Shown here: in pieces, positions 46,038 to 54,641 of the stretch
Layout: every line of letters begins with the position of its first letter
Numbering within the stretch: position 1 is the first letter of the stretch
NCBI RefSeq assembly: GCF_000236705.1
Contig: NC_016599.1
Span: 3,782,001-3,846,000, forward strand
DNA: 64,000 nucleotides
DNA from: Owenweeksia hongkongensis DSM 17368
Lineage (GTDB): Bacteria > Bacteroidota > Bacteroidia > Flavobacteriales > Schleiferiaceae
Direction of reading: 5' to 3'
The notes under the pieces: model-generated
Seen by the model: the letters and a program-made list of their open reading frames with translations, nothing else
Databases searched by the model: none
Told to the model about the DNA's origin: nothing
Position numbers and translations under genes: made by a program

Positions 46038-48790
46038 GCTTTTGCTTTTTGAGTTTTCTTAGTCTTAGCTTTCTTATCCTCCTTCAACAAAGGAGCAGTG
46101 TACTCAGCGTAGAGTTCAAAAAGATACTCGATACGAGCAGTTTCGTTGGTGAAAGCTTGTGGTCGATAGCATAAGTCAACCGCCTTATCAAGCTCTTGGT
46201 GAGCTTTTACAAGCGCAGGTGGCATAGTGAGGGGATCGTAAAGATCTGCCAAGCTACTACCAGGAAATTCAGCACGAACATCAAGCACCTTCTGAGCTTT
46301 CTTTTCTACAGATTTTTTGTTTTTATCGCTAGGATTCTTTGGCCAGGGGTAGTTGTTGTATACAAGCGAACTCGAATAGCGATAGTCACTTTTTAGTCTT
46401 CCTGCTACATAGCGCATCCATGACATATGCATAGTGGATGTTAGAACTCCGAAATGGTATAGTGTTGTTTCCGGTAACGTATAGAGTTGGTTAGAAGCTA
46501 TTATGTCAGGCGATAAGTATTTTATCGGAATGAATCTCCTGTTGACTGAAGACACGGTTGGGAAAGCCAGATAGTCAGTTCTGGGTTGACGGATTTCAGC
46601 AAATAAAGTTGGTGTGTCAGCAAGTTTTTTGGTGTTTTTTCGATCACTCATAGATCTCCATGCCCTTACTTTCTCAATTTTATCCATTACAATCTTATCG
46701 TGTCTAAACTCAGTGGGAGAAGCGTCACGAAGCCAAACACAGTATCGGTTTATAGATCTCAACATTTCCTTGCCTCCGATGAACGGTTTTAAAAAGGTAC
46801 CTGTAGAAGGGGATTTTTCAATGATTTGAGTGTACTCGGCCTCGGAGATTGTGTAGTGCCCGTCATCAAGTGCAAAGCTACCGTAAGCTATGCATGGAAC
46901 GTCACATAGTGGGGTCTTCCTGTTTTCTACGAACATATCTTGACCTTCTACCAAGTAAGGATTTATGTTAGAAGCTCTCTTATGATCTGGTTCACCGTTA
47001 ATGTTCTCATACTCAAAGATGGCTTTTGATTTGCTGTCAAAACATGCAAACCCGATGATTACAACATGAACTCCTGCATTTCCTCTAGCTTCATTTTTCC
47101 AGTTGAATGTTCGGTGTGCAAAGTGAATTTTTAGGCCGTACTTTGTGAAAAGCTCATTCCAAAGAACCGCAACCTGTTCACCTTGGGTTATGGAATTTGT
47201 TGAAACAAAAGCAGCTTTTATGCTAGATGCATGGATATATTTGGCTGCCAAAATATACCAAGCAGAAACATAGTCCATTATACCTGCGCCTTTGACTTTT
47301 CCGTAAACTTCCAGCAGTTCTTTTTTTTGTTCCTTAGATTGTTCCTTCTTGCCAACGAATGGTGGATTTCCAAGGATATAACTGAGTTCCTTCTTCGTAA
47401 CGACATCTTCCCACTGTATCCGCAGAGCATTGCCATGCACGATGGTGGCAGACTTTCTCAGCGGAAGTCGGGCGTAGTATAAACCAAAAGCTTCTGAGAT
47501 ACGTTGGTTCATCTGATGATCCATCAACCAAAGTGCCACTTCAGCAATACGAGCAGGAAACTCATCATACTCTATACCGTAGAACTGGTCTACATCTACC
47601 AGCATGATTTGATCGATACCAATTACCTGCTGCTTGCCATACAGAACTTTAAGTACTTCAAGTTCCAAAAGCCGAAGCTCTCTGTAGGTTATAATCAGGA
47701 AGTTTCCGCAACCACACGCTGGATCAAGGAACTTGAGGGAACCAAGTTTTTGATGAAACTCTCTTAGCTTGTTCTTGTTGGACCTAACCTTCTTAAACTC
47801 CTCATGGAGTTCATCCAGAAAGAGAGGCTTGATAAGTTTGAGTATGTTCTTCTCAGAAGTATAGTGTGCTCCTAGATTTCTTCTTTCCTCCGGGTTCATC
47901 ACACTTTGAAACATGCTACCGAAGATTGCGGGGGATATCTTTCCCCAATCCAGAGCACTACACTCCAAAAGGATTTCGCGCATTCTTGAGCTGAAAGATG
48001 CCAGTTGCAGTGGTTCTTCAAAGAGCTTTCCGTTAACGTATGGAAAGGCTGCCACATGCTCGTCAAGGTTCTTCAGTCTTTTGTTTTCTGGTGTATTAAG
48101 AGTTTGAAAGAACTGCGCTAACCAACCACCCAGGTCACTTCCATCCTCGTTCGTTTTAACCTCAATCAGTTCCTTGAAAGTATCTTTCTCAAAAATACCC
48201 GTATCATCAGCAAAAAGGCAGAACAGAAGTCGAACTAGGAATACTTCTAGCTGATGCCCTTCATAGCCTGTATCTTCAAGTTGATCGTGGAGTTTTCCCA
48301 TCAACTCAGCAGCTTGGATATTTACGGGATCCTCGTCCTTGAACGAGCGTTTTTGGTATCCAGCAATGAATCCAAACAGCTTGATATTTTTGTGAAGGTC
48401 TTTTATATGAAACTCATGCTCAGTCTTGTCATCAAGATCATAAAGCCTGAAGCTCTCAAAATCCGATACAAGAACATACTTCGGAAGCTCATGTTCTTTT
48501 ATTCCATGGAAGTAATCAGTGGCTTGCTCAAAGGCAGCGTCAAGACTCTTGCCTTTGGACTTATGTTCTACCAGTAGTGTGCCTTTCCAAAAAAGGTCGA
48601 TGAATCCTTGTTTGTTGTTTAGCTTTTTAACCGGTTCTTCAAAAGTTGCCAGTCTCCTTCTGGTAATGCCAAAAATGTTAAAGAAATCGTTCCAGAAAGT
48701 GTCCTTTTCTGCGCGTTCTCTTGTTTCACCTTCCCATTCTTTGGTGAAGTGATGGGCGCGGTCTTTTATCTCGTTCCAGCTTAATGCCAT
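46034..48790 (-). CDS. MmeI-like type IIL restriction-modification enzyme
   Basis: A 918-residue single-chain enzyme, close to the 919 residues of MmeI. The N-terminal nuclease motif is D65-x9-E75-x-K77 (FIDLFWKGTLLVEHKSKG), the MmeI spacing. A helical spacer is followed by an adenine methyltransferase with motif I FLDPACGCGNFLI near residue 355 and motif IV ILGNPPFVGKK near 479. The C-terminal third (about 620-900) holds the target recognition domain. Such enzymes methylate one strand of an asymmetric site and cut about 20 bp away. It ends the minus-strand gene run of the island, 71 bp after the deiminase-like gene. Confidence 0.93.
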   Translation of the reverse strand: MALSWNEIKDRAHHFTKEWEGETRERAEKDTFWNDFFNIFGITRRRLATFEEPVKKLNNKQGFIDLFWKGTLLVEHKSKGKSLDAAFEQATDYFHGIKEHELPKYVLVSDFESFRLYDLDDKTEHEFHIKDLHKNIKLFGFIAGYQKRSFKDEDPVNIQAAELMGKLHDQLEDTGYEGHQLEVFLVRLLFCLFADDTGIFEKDTFKELIEVKTNEDGSDLGGWLAQFFQTLNTPENKRLKNLDEHVAAFPYVNGKLFEEPLQLASFSSRMREILLECSALDWGKISPAIFGSMFQSVMNPEERRNLGAHYTSEKNILKLIKPLFLDELHEEFKKVRSNKNKLREFHQKLGSLKFLDPACGCGNFLIITYRELRLLELEVLKVLYGKQQVIGIDQIMLVDVDQFYGIEYDEFPARIAEVALWLMDHQMNQRISEAFGLYYARLPLRKSATIVHGNALRIQWEDVVTKKELSYILGNPPFVGKKEQSKEQKKELLEVYGKVKGAGIMDYVSAWYILAAKYIHASSIKAAFVSTNSITQGEQVAVLWNELFTKYGLKIHFAHRTFNWKNEARGNAGVHVVIIGFACFDSKSKAIFEYENINGEPDHKRASNINPYLVEGQDMFVENRKTPLCDVPCIAYGSFALDDGHYTISEAEYTQIIEKSPSTGTFLKPFIGGKEMLRSINRYCVWLRDASPTEFRHDKIVMDKIEKVRAWRSMSDRKNTKKLADTPTLFAEIRQPRTDYLAFPTVSSVNRRFIPIKYLSPDIIASNQLYTLPETTLYHFGVLTSTMHMSWMRYVAGRLKSDYRYSSSLVYNNYPWPKNPSDKNKKSVEKKAQKVLDVRAEFPGSSLADLYDPLTMPPALVKAHQELDKAVDLCYRPQAFTNETARIEYLFELYAEYTAPLLKEDKKAKTKKTQKAKA

Positions 48791-48861
48791 GAGTATCTGT
48801 AGTTTCGTTAGTTCGACCGGTTGGGGTTACGGGTTGCTGGTCGAGGGCTTGAAGATAAAAA

Positions 48862-49719
48862 TTACTGTTTTACAACCCAGCTTATGCAATTTAAAGCGCC
48901 TCCAAGTTCCACGATATCCGACATGTCAATCTGTTCGATGGTGTTTTTTTTCGCGTAGTGTGGGTATGCTTTTCTTACCTGTTCAAGAGCTTGTGCATCT
49001 TCCGCTATCCCAAACTTGGGGATGATAAGGATGTCTTTCGTTTGAAGGAAATTGATGTAAGCCCAGTTTCTCAGATCGGGATGCTCCACATCGAACGCCA
49101 TCCAGATAATGTTCAAATCTGCCTTTGTGAGACTGTTCGATAGCTTTTTACATAGCGGGTCTGTAGGGTCGTTGTAACTTCCATGCACAAGAACGGTTTC
49201 ATCGTTAATGAAGCGAAGCATACCATCAGCATGGCCAAACATATCTTCTTTATCCCACGGTATCAGAACAATTTCTTCCACCTCGAACAGTGCTTTCAGT
49301 TTTTCAATGAGGTCATCTTTGCCATATTGCCGTCTGTTTTCCCATAACACCTTGTCAGTCATGATGACTTTGTTAGAGGATCGGATGATGTTACCACCAT
49401 CGATAATGATGTCGGTCTTAGTCGTCAGTATGTTTAGATCCTGGCAAACGATATCGGGATAGGTTTTGAGTTCCCGGGTATCTTCCTCAGTTCCTTGTAA
49501 GTAATCCGGGTCATAGCGGTACTCAACAAACTTTGAATCGGATACCTGAACAGGCATGTAGTCTCGTGTCCAAATATCCCGTGTGGAGGGTAAGAAGCGG
49601 TAGGTAACACTATGCTTATCCAAAGCAGCAGTAATCGCTTTACACGTTTCCTGAAACTCCTCGCTGGTTTTTAGTAACCTTGATAGGTACACCGTATTGC
49701 TGTCTTGATCTCTAAGCAT
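48862..49719 (-). CDS. Agmatine-deiminase-fold (PAD_porph) enzyme in a defence-type operon
   Basis: A 285-residue protein of the guanidine-modifying superfamily. The family marks are TRDIWTRDYMP (46-56), IIDGGN (105-110), MFGHADGML (160-168, catalytic His163) and GGALNCISW (273-281, nucleophile Cys278). Relatives deiminate agmatine or peptidyl-arginine. It is shorter than typical agmatine deiminases (~365 residues). It is the last gene of five overlapping genes with nuclease and Abi_C proteins and overlaps the HNH gene by 8 bp; ordinary polyamine genes are absent. Its substrate in this setting is unknown. Confidence 0.82.
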   Translation of the reverse strand: MLRDQDSNTVYLSRLLKTSEEFQETCKAITAALDKHSVTYRFLPSTRDIWTRDYMPVQVSDSKFVEYRYDPDYLQGTEEDTRELKTYPDIVCQDLNILTTKTDIIIDGGNIIRSSNKVIMTDKVLWENRRQYGKDDLIEKLKALFEVEEIVLIPWDKEDMFGHADGMLRFINDETVLVHGSYNDPTDPLCKKLSNSLTKADLNIIWMAFDVEHPDLRNWAYINFLQTKDILIIPKFGIAEDAQALEQVRKAYPHYAKKNTIEQIDMSDIVELGGALNCISWVVKQ

Positions 49720-50194
49720 CTAAGCGTTTTTTCCAGATTTCTTGAAACACCTTACCAACCTTCTTAAACTCCGCAGAGGTAAAAGTATCGGTCTTGGCAT
49801 TGTTACACCAGTAGCAACTGAAGACAAGGTTTTTGGTGTTGTCATATACCTCGTTGGGTGCTAAGCGTTCTATTTCCAGCTTTTTACCACGACTACGCTT
49901 GGTGAGTTCTGGGTACTTTTCCCAAAGCTGCTTCATGTGACCCTCGGTCATTTTGCAGTAGTGGCATTGTTTGGGGGTGCTTTCATACCAGTCCCTAAAC
50001 TCCTCATAGGGTAAGTCCTGACACTTTGCTTTCCATCGGGTTCTGATTTCAGCGATATGCTCTCTTTGTGGTTTTAACTCTTCCCACCATATCGATAATG
50101 TTTTGCTCGGAAGATCTAAGTCAGATGCAATGTCTGCGTACTTGTCACCCTTTATTAGAGCGCGATACAAGAAGGTTTCTTGGTCTTTGGTCAT
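49712..50194 (-). CDS. HNH-type nuclease with N-terminal helix-turn-helix
   Basis: A 160-residue protein. Residues ~17-40 (YADIASDLDLPSKTLSIWWEEL) look like a helix-turn-helix. The HNH part has Cys77/Cys80 (QCHYC), LEIER (106-110) in the place of the usual 'xDH', Asn122 and CYWCNNAKTD (127-136) with the second Cys pair. The variant IER resembles the 'DR' subgroup of HNH proteins often seen in phages; whether it still cuts is open. It overlaps its upstream neighbour by 4 bp (ATGA). Confidence 0.77.
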   Translation of the reverse strand: MTKDQETFLYRALIKGDKYADIASDLDLPSKTLSIWWEELKPQREHIAEIRTRWKAKCQDLPYEEFRDWYESTPKQCHYCKMTEGHMKQLWEKYPELTKRSRGKKLEIERLAPNEVYDNTKNLVFSCYWCNNAKTDTFTSAEFKKVGKVFQEIWKKRLDA

Positions 50195-51021
50195 GGTTGG
50201 TTTGTTTTTGGGGCTTGATTGTTTTGAAATTCTTTTACATCCAGAAGAAAGTCGACCAACGTCAACGTGGCGTTTACAGCAAGTCTTGCGTGGTGCTTTC
50301 TTGTTCGATACTTATTAGCATGTCTGTCACCGATGTTATTGCTGAGACCTGCTAATCCTGAGGTGATTGAGTCTAAGCCAGAAATGATCTGTATAGCTTC
50401 ATCGGGTAAGGTACTTCTGTCATGATTAAGTTTTAGAGCTTTCTTTGCTCGTCTGTAGAGGTTATCCAGCTTTCCATCATTCTTAACTTCGACACCTTCA
50501 GCATCAGCTACAATTTCTATCATTACAGCTTCTGCAAGGCTTCGTGCGTTTGTGATGGCTCCGCTAAAATCCTCTGAGTCGATTTTTTGTTTGCACTTCT
50601 CGATCTGTTCTTGTACGAACTGAACATCTAAAGCTTTGGTGCTTTCTGATTTGACAAGACCTTCAGTCAGAGAAACGACTTTACAGAACTTTCCCCTTTT
50701 GATAATCTTGTAACCATCATATTCTAGATATAGATTAAAGCTCTCAAGCACTTCTTCTAAGGACGTAAAAGAAGCAATGAACTCTCGCGGGTCAAGAGCT
50801 ACCTCCAAAATTTGAGCAAAGGACGTTTGCCCGTTGTACTCTCTGAGTTTACTTTCAGTATAAGTCTTTCGACTATAGGTCTTTGAAAACGGATATTCGT
50901 CTGTTGAGCCAAACTGATTGAAGAAGTTAACTATTTCATAACCTTTCTTATATGAAAGCAGAGGCATGTCACCACTTATAGCCTCGGCAAGAAATGTGAT
51001 GGTTTTTTCACTTACTTTCAA
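50191..51021 (-). CDS. Abi_C (abortive-infection C-terminal) domain protein
   Basis: The C-terminal half (about 130-260 from this start) fits the Abi_C family: FVQEQIEKCKQKIDSEDFSGAITNARSLAEAVMIEIV, then DGKLDNLYRRAKKALKL, IISGLDSITSGLAGLSNNIGDRHA and ARLAVNATLTLVDFLLD. This all-helical domain occurs in phage-exclusion proteins. I choose the TTG at 51021, which gives a 4-bp TTGA overlap with the upstream stop like the other junctions here; a GTG at 51063 (290 residues) would overlap by 46 bp. The N-terminal ~120 residues are unfamiliar. Confidence 0.78.
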   Translation of the reverse strand: MKVSEKTITFLAEAISGDMPLLSYKKGYEIVNFFNQFGSTDEYPFSKTYSRKTYTESKLREYNGQTSFAQILEVALDPREFIASFTSLEEVLESFNLYLEYDGYKIIKRGKFCKVVSLTEGLVKSESTKALDVQFVQEQIEKCKQKIDSEDFSGAITNARSLAEAVMIEIVADAEGVEVKNDGKLDNLYRRAKKALKLNHDRSTLPDEAIQIISGLDSITSGLAGLSNNIGDRHANKYRTRKHHARLAVNATLTLVDFLLDVKEFQNNQAPKTNQP

Positions 51022-51677
51022 AGCGATCCGGTTTTTGTTAAAACTTCTTTCACATGCCAGCACAGACGTTGGAAAGACCCGTTATCCAAAGCTCGCTGCC
51101 CGGAAAGCATACTGCTGAAGAAAACTGGAACTCCCCTTAGGATTGAATCTTTGTTGGTGATTACGTCTGTTCCTAGGTCATCATCAAACTCAAACTCATA
51201 GCCCATCCAAACATTCTTGCTTCCGTCTTTAGAGCGTTCCTTGCCTAAGTACTTGCGAGCCACGGTGTCGGTTACAACTATGACAAGAGGCTTTTTTGCC
51301 TCAAGCATTTCTTTGGTAAGTTTCAAATGCTCGTGTATGAAACCCAAGTGTGTTTTCTCAAGCTTCTTCAGAGCATCTTGTTTTGTTTCCCTCAAACCTA
51401 GCAGGTCAATGTGAGACCACCTTGTCTTACATCGGTTTGCTAACTCGCCATATTTTTTAAAGTATGGATCATCAGAGTCTTGGGGTGGGTTCCAAAAACT
51501 CTCTTTATGGTTCTGATCATTTTTACGGTAAGATGGGTTTATGCCCACAAAAAGTATGGTTTCACTTTCAAGTGTTTTGTTTACCGCAAAGCCTCGTGAA
51601 AGTTGTTTGATGTCCGGGTTAGACTTGGGGTCAAAAAGTTTCTTGATGCGTGTTCCATATTCTGTTTCTACGTTCAT
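51018..51677 (-). CDS. Uracil-DNA-glycosylase-like protein
   Basis: A 219-residue protein. ILFVGINPSY (41-50) resembles motif A of the UDG superfamily (GxNPG), HIDLLGLRETKQ (89-100) and PLVIVVTDTVARKYLG (130-145) fit the following strands, and VFFSSMLSGQRALDNGSFQRL (185-205) takes the place of the C-terminal HPS motif. The usual catalytic residues are not all obvious, so activity is uncertain; it may remove a modified base or only bind DNA. Overlaps its upstream neighbour by 4 bp (ATGA). Confidence 0.5.
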   Translation of the reverse strand: MNVETEYGTRIKKLFDPKSNPDIKQLSRGFAVNKTLESETILFVGINPSYRKNDQNHKESFWNPPQDSDDPYFKKYGELANRCKTRWSHIDLLGLRETKQDALKKLEKTHLGFIHEHLKLTKEMLEAKKPLVIVVTDTVARKYLGKERSKDGSKNVWMGYEFEFDDDLGTDVITNKDSILRGVPVFFSSMLSGQRALDNGSFQRLCWHVKEVLTKTGSL

Positions 51678-52537
51678 TGTTGAGTTGTGTTATTTTGTTT
51701 GTTGATTACGATGCGATGACTTGGGTTCCAGTCTACAGCTCTTGATCTCCTTGTTATCGAATTGGCGTTGGCTGAAAATTCACCAAAAACATCCTGGATA
51801 TCATGGGTCATTTTTCTCATCTCAGGTTTGTCAGGTGCTGTGGATTCAAAGTTTCTGTTTGACTGTTCAAGTTCCTCTCTCGAATATGTTCTTAGAGATC
51901 TTATGTTACTTGTATAGTCCATGAGGATTCTCCATGGTTGAGCATGTCTGGGGTGAATATCCAGGAAGGTTGGGTTTATGAAGTTTTCACGGCCCTCATT
52001 CATGTTAGATGCAAACTCTTTGAGTACTTCAACCTTGACAAGTGAGCAGCCAAATTGATCTTCCTGGAATCGGCTTTCGGTCATATCCCATCCGTCATAA
52101 GAAAACCTGTTAACACCGTTGTACAGCAGGTAAAAAGGCATGCAGCCGGTAGCTCTTTGTAGTTCCGATAGTTTCTCCCATTGGTAACTGGGGTTTCTTT
52201 CTGTATATCCATCTCGGAGCGTGGTGTATCGTTGGTTTTTCTTTAACACTTTTGCTTGGAGAGCAATCCATATGTAGGAGCTAGAATCCACTTGAAGAAA
52301 GATGTCGATATCACTCCCTGTTTTGGACTCATTTTGTCCTTTTCTTGAGTACACATCCATACAAAAAGCTCCTTTCTTGCGCTCGCTCAGAAGCGTTACA
52401 ATCGTGTCGGCAGTTATACCAACTTCCATGGCTTCATGGCCAAGACTATGAGTGTAAGCGATCTTTTTCCAAATATGCGTGGAGATGTCTTCAAATACTT
52501 GCCTTGCCTGGTTAAGGTCTTCGTCAGTCCAAAACAT
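51674..52537 (-). CDS. PD-(D/E)xK nuclease-like protein (DUF6615-like)
   Basis: A 287-residue protein, first in a five-gene operon. It has GITADTIVTLL (40-50), then NESKTGSDIDIFL with Asp76, and WIALQAKVLKKNQRY with Gln94-x-Lys96. The 'GxD...QxK' form of the PD-(D/E)xK fold is that of Mrr-like restriction nucleases. QWEKLSELQRATGCMPFYLLYN follows, as in DUF6615 proteins. The C-terminal ~100 residues are unassigned. As first gene it may define what the system cuts. Confidence 0.65.
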   Translation of the reverse strand: MFWTDEDLNQARQVFEDISTHIWKKIAYTHSLGHEAMEVGITADTIVTLLSERKKGAFCMDVYSRKGQNESKTGSDIDIFLQVDSSSYIWIALQAKVLKKNQRYTTLRDGYTERNPSYQWEKLSELQRATGCMPFYLLYNGVNRFSYDGWDMTESRFQEDQFGCSLVKVEVLKEFASNMNEGRENFINPTFLDIHPRHAQPWRILMDYTSNIRSLRTYSREELEQSNRNFESTAPDKPEMRKMTHDIQDVFGEFSANANSITRRSRAVDWNPSHRIVINKQNNTTQQ

Positions 52538-52556
52538 TCGAGTCTTTTGTTTTTAT

Positions 52557-52582
52557 ACAGCAACGTTAAGGATTGATGCTGT
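52557..52582. promoter_or_regulatory. Inverted repeat before the five-gene operon
   Basis: ACAGCA (52557-52562) and TGCTGT (52577-52582) face each other 20 bp upstream of the first gene's start. Position suits an operator. The remaining part of 52583-52759 should carry the divergent promoters; TAACTTTA near 52727 is a possible -7 element for the plus-strand gene. Confidence 0.35.
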
Positions 52583-52759
52583 GATTATACTTGTGTTAGG
52601 GTTGAAAATCTCGAAAGTAGGGATATTTGATGTTTTTGCTAAGGTTCGAAACGTATTTGACTGGGGTTCTTATAAAAGCAGTAGAGCTATCTCGGTACAT
52701 CGAAGATCCTGAGTGGAATTATCATAACTTTACCTCACAAGCTCACAACTCTAACGATA

Positions 52760-53188
52760 ATGATAAAACTACTCCTTTCTCTCACCCTTATACTCCCAGC
52801 TTTCCTTGCAGCTCAACCCGTTGATAGCTTAAAGTTACTGGTCGAAACGATTCACTTGCCGAAAGGATGGGAGATACATTATGAGCAGGATGGTGACTCT
52901 GAGTTCTTTGGTGACCGCCAGGTTAGCTCGTTGGTTTTTGTTCATGAAGACTACAAGGTTAGCTATCTGGTCTTTCCTTTTGATTCACAGGGGCAGTTCA
53001 TATCGATTAGCAACAGGATAAACAAGTACTACGCTGAGTCTTCATGCAAGCCAAGCGATCATACTGAAAGGTTTATAAAAGATGGATTCTATTTCACGCT
53101 CAGAATGTGCTCTCCGTGCCAAACCATGGATAAGGAAAGCAAACCTTGTATGAAGCTGTCAAAAGCTATCAGAAAGTGGGCATTTTAA
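52760..53188 (+). CDS. Small exported protein of unknown function
   Basis: A 142-residue protein with a signal peptide (IKLLLSLTLILPAFLAAQ). The mature part contains four Cys (SSCKPSD, RMCSPCQT, KPCMKLS), perhaps forming two disulfides. I do not recognise the family. It is the only clearly exported product of the island and starts a plus-strand run of genes, 12 bp before the GIY-YIG gene, so it may be co-transcribed with it. Confidence 0.6.
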   Translation: MIKLLLSLTLILPAFLAAQPVDSLKLLVETIHLPKGWEIHYEQDGDSEFFGDRQVSSLVFVHEDYKVSYLVFPFDSQGQFISISNRINKYYAESSCKPSDHTERFIKDGFYFTLRMCSPCQTMDKESKPCMKLSKAIRKWAF

Positions 53189-53200
53189 AAACAACCAAAA

Positions 53201-53749
53201 ATGAATAACGAGATAAAATCTATAGATCAAGTGCTTCAGGTCCAGATCAAAAAGCTTCAAGATTTGGCAATAAACCTGAAGTGGGAACCCTTAGGGGAGT
53301 TTGTGTTGGGAGACACATCAAATGACGATTCCTTAAGCAAGTTGAATCATATGGGGGTTTATCTGTTCGAGGTTGAGAAAGATATCGATCAGGCTGACTT
53401 TGAAAGTTGGTATGAAATCTTCAAAGAAAAGTGGGAGGATGAGGAGTATCCTAAGAAACATACTCCAAAACTTATAAAAAAACGCAAGAATGCGTCCGAA
53501 AGAAAAGACAGCTGGATACCTCTCTATATAGGGAAGTCACAAGATATTCAGGCAAGAATTAACGAGCACCTTACAGTTGGTTTTGATCAGTCAACATCCG
53601 CGCTTAAGCTCAATGCAAGAAAGAATCTTGTTGGATACAGATTTCGACTAAGCTTTATACGGTTGATTGTTGACGAGTATGGAGCTATTATGCCTGTCGT
53701 GGAAAGTGCTTTGAGAGAGAGGGATAAGCCCATTTTAGGGAGGCAATGA
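53201..53749 (+). CDS. GIY-YIG nuclease-like protein
   Basis: A 182-residue protein. GVYLFEV (52-58) corresponds to the GIY strand. After an insertion of ~45 charged residues comes PLYIGKSQDIQARINEHL (107-124), the YIG strand with catalytic Arg119. VVESALRERDKPILGRQ at the end holds the Glu168 expected to bind metal. The core is complete but the insertion between GIY and YIG is long. It may be a nuclease of defence or repair. No DNA-binding domain is evident besides the N-terminal helices. Confidence 0.7.
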   Translation: MNNEIKSIDQVLQVQIKKLQDLAINLKWEPLGEFVLGDTSNDDSLSKLNHMGVYLFEVEKDIDQADFESWYEIFKEKWEDEEYPKKHTPKLIKKRKNASERKDSWIPLYIGKSQDIQARINEHLTVGFDQSTSALKLNARKNLVGYRFRLSFIRLIVDEYGAIMPVVESALRERDKPILGRQ

Positions 53750-53820
53750 GTTACACGGAAAAAAGGTTATCCCTGCTTTGGGTATGAAACGGACTGTTTA
53801 TCTTTATGGAAAACCTTTCT

Positions 53821-54603
53821 ATGTGCGTCTATACCACCCAATTTGCAACCCTCACTTCTGAATATCCTGCTTGGAAAGACTATACAATCAAGAAGCAGCT
53901 TCCACCTTCACTTTGGCTGGAAACGCCTGACTATCCGCTGAGCGAACGACCTCAGTATGGGAACCCCTCGCCTGTGATAGGAATCGGGAACTGGGGGACA
54001 ATCATGCTACAGAAAGATGATCAGACTTACTGGGATTGGGCGCAGTTTGCTCCTCCACGGTCGATGTGGCCAGGAGGTAAAGCAATGCCATACTATAACG
54101 CCAAGGTGGAAACGCTTGAAGAATACCAGGCCGGGGTTAAGAAAGGGCCTTTTTCAAAAGTGGTAAAAGAAGATCTTCAGCAGCGGATGTGTGTGTTTTG
54201 GGTGAACTCTTTTTTTGAGTCCAACGGTAACAAGTCAAAGCCACGGTGGTTTCACATTTTCAGGGAGGATAGGAAATTTATACCCCTTGCCGGTTTCTAT
54301 CATCAGATAGAAGATGTGGACAAGGGAATATTGTGGCCGGGATTCACCATCATTACACGTGATCCTTATGACATTGTTGCTCAAACCGGGCATGATCGTT
54401 CGCCAGGTATTTTACCCTATGACCATGTTAGCACTTGGTTGAACCCTAACAATACCGTAGACTCCAAGTTGTCTATGCTTGCTGATTCACCAGCGGGATT
54501 GTTCAAGGTTGATGAAGTAGGAAAATCTACGGTTACCAAGCGGACTGCAGCAGCAACCACACCGATAGAAGGAGGGGAGAACTTTGCGGTCGGGTCGTTA
54601 TAA
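53821..54603 (+). CDS. SRAP (SOS-response-associated peptidase, YedK/HMCES-like) protein
   Basis: A protein of about 260 residues. The ATG at 53821 puts Cys at position 2 (MCVYTTQF), the residue that bonds covalently to abasic sites in single-stranded DNA; an in-frame ATG at 53806 would bury it. Other SRAP marks are YYNAKVETLEE (Asn), FFES with the catalytic Glu, RWFHIF, IPLAGFYH and FTIITRDP...TGHDRSPGIL with the catalytic His. Diverged from the usual MCGR opening, but all active-site positions are present. It protects abasic sites, an interesting match to the UDG-like gene of the same island. Confidence 0.85.
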   Translation: MCVYTTQFATLTSEYPAWKDYTIKKQLPPSLWLETPDYPLSERPQYGNPSPVIGIGNWGTIMLQKDDQTYWDWAQFAPPRSMWPGGKAMPYYNAKVETLEEYQAGVKKGPFSKVVKEDLQQRMCVFWVNSFFESNGNKSKPRWFHIFREDRKFIPLAGFYHQIEDVDKGILWPGFTIITRDPYDIVAQTGHDRSPGILPYDHVSTWLNPNNTVDSKLSMLADSPAGLFKVDEVGKSTVTKRTAAATTPIEGGENFAVGSL

Positions 54604-54641
54604 GTTTTACATATCTTGCTCTTAGCTTAAACTAGAACAAC

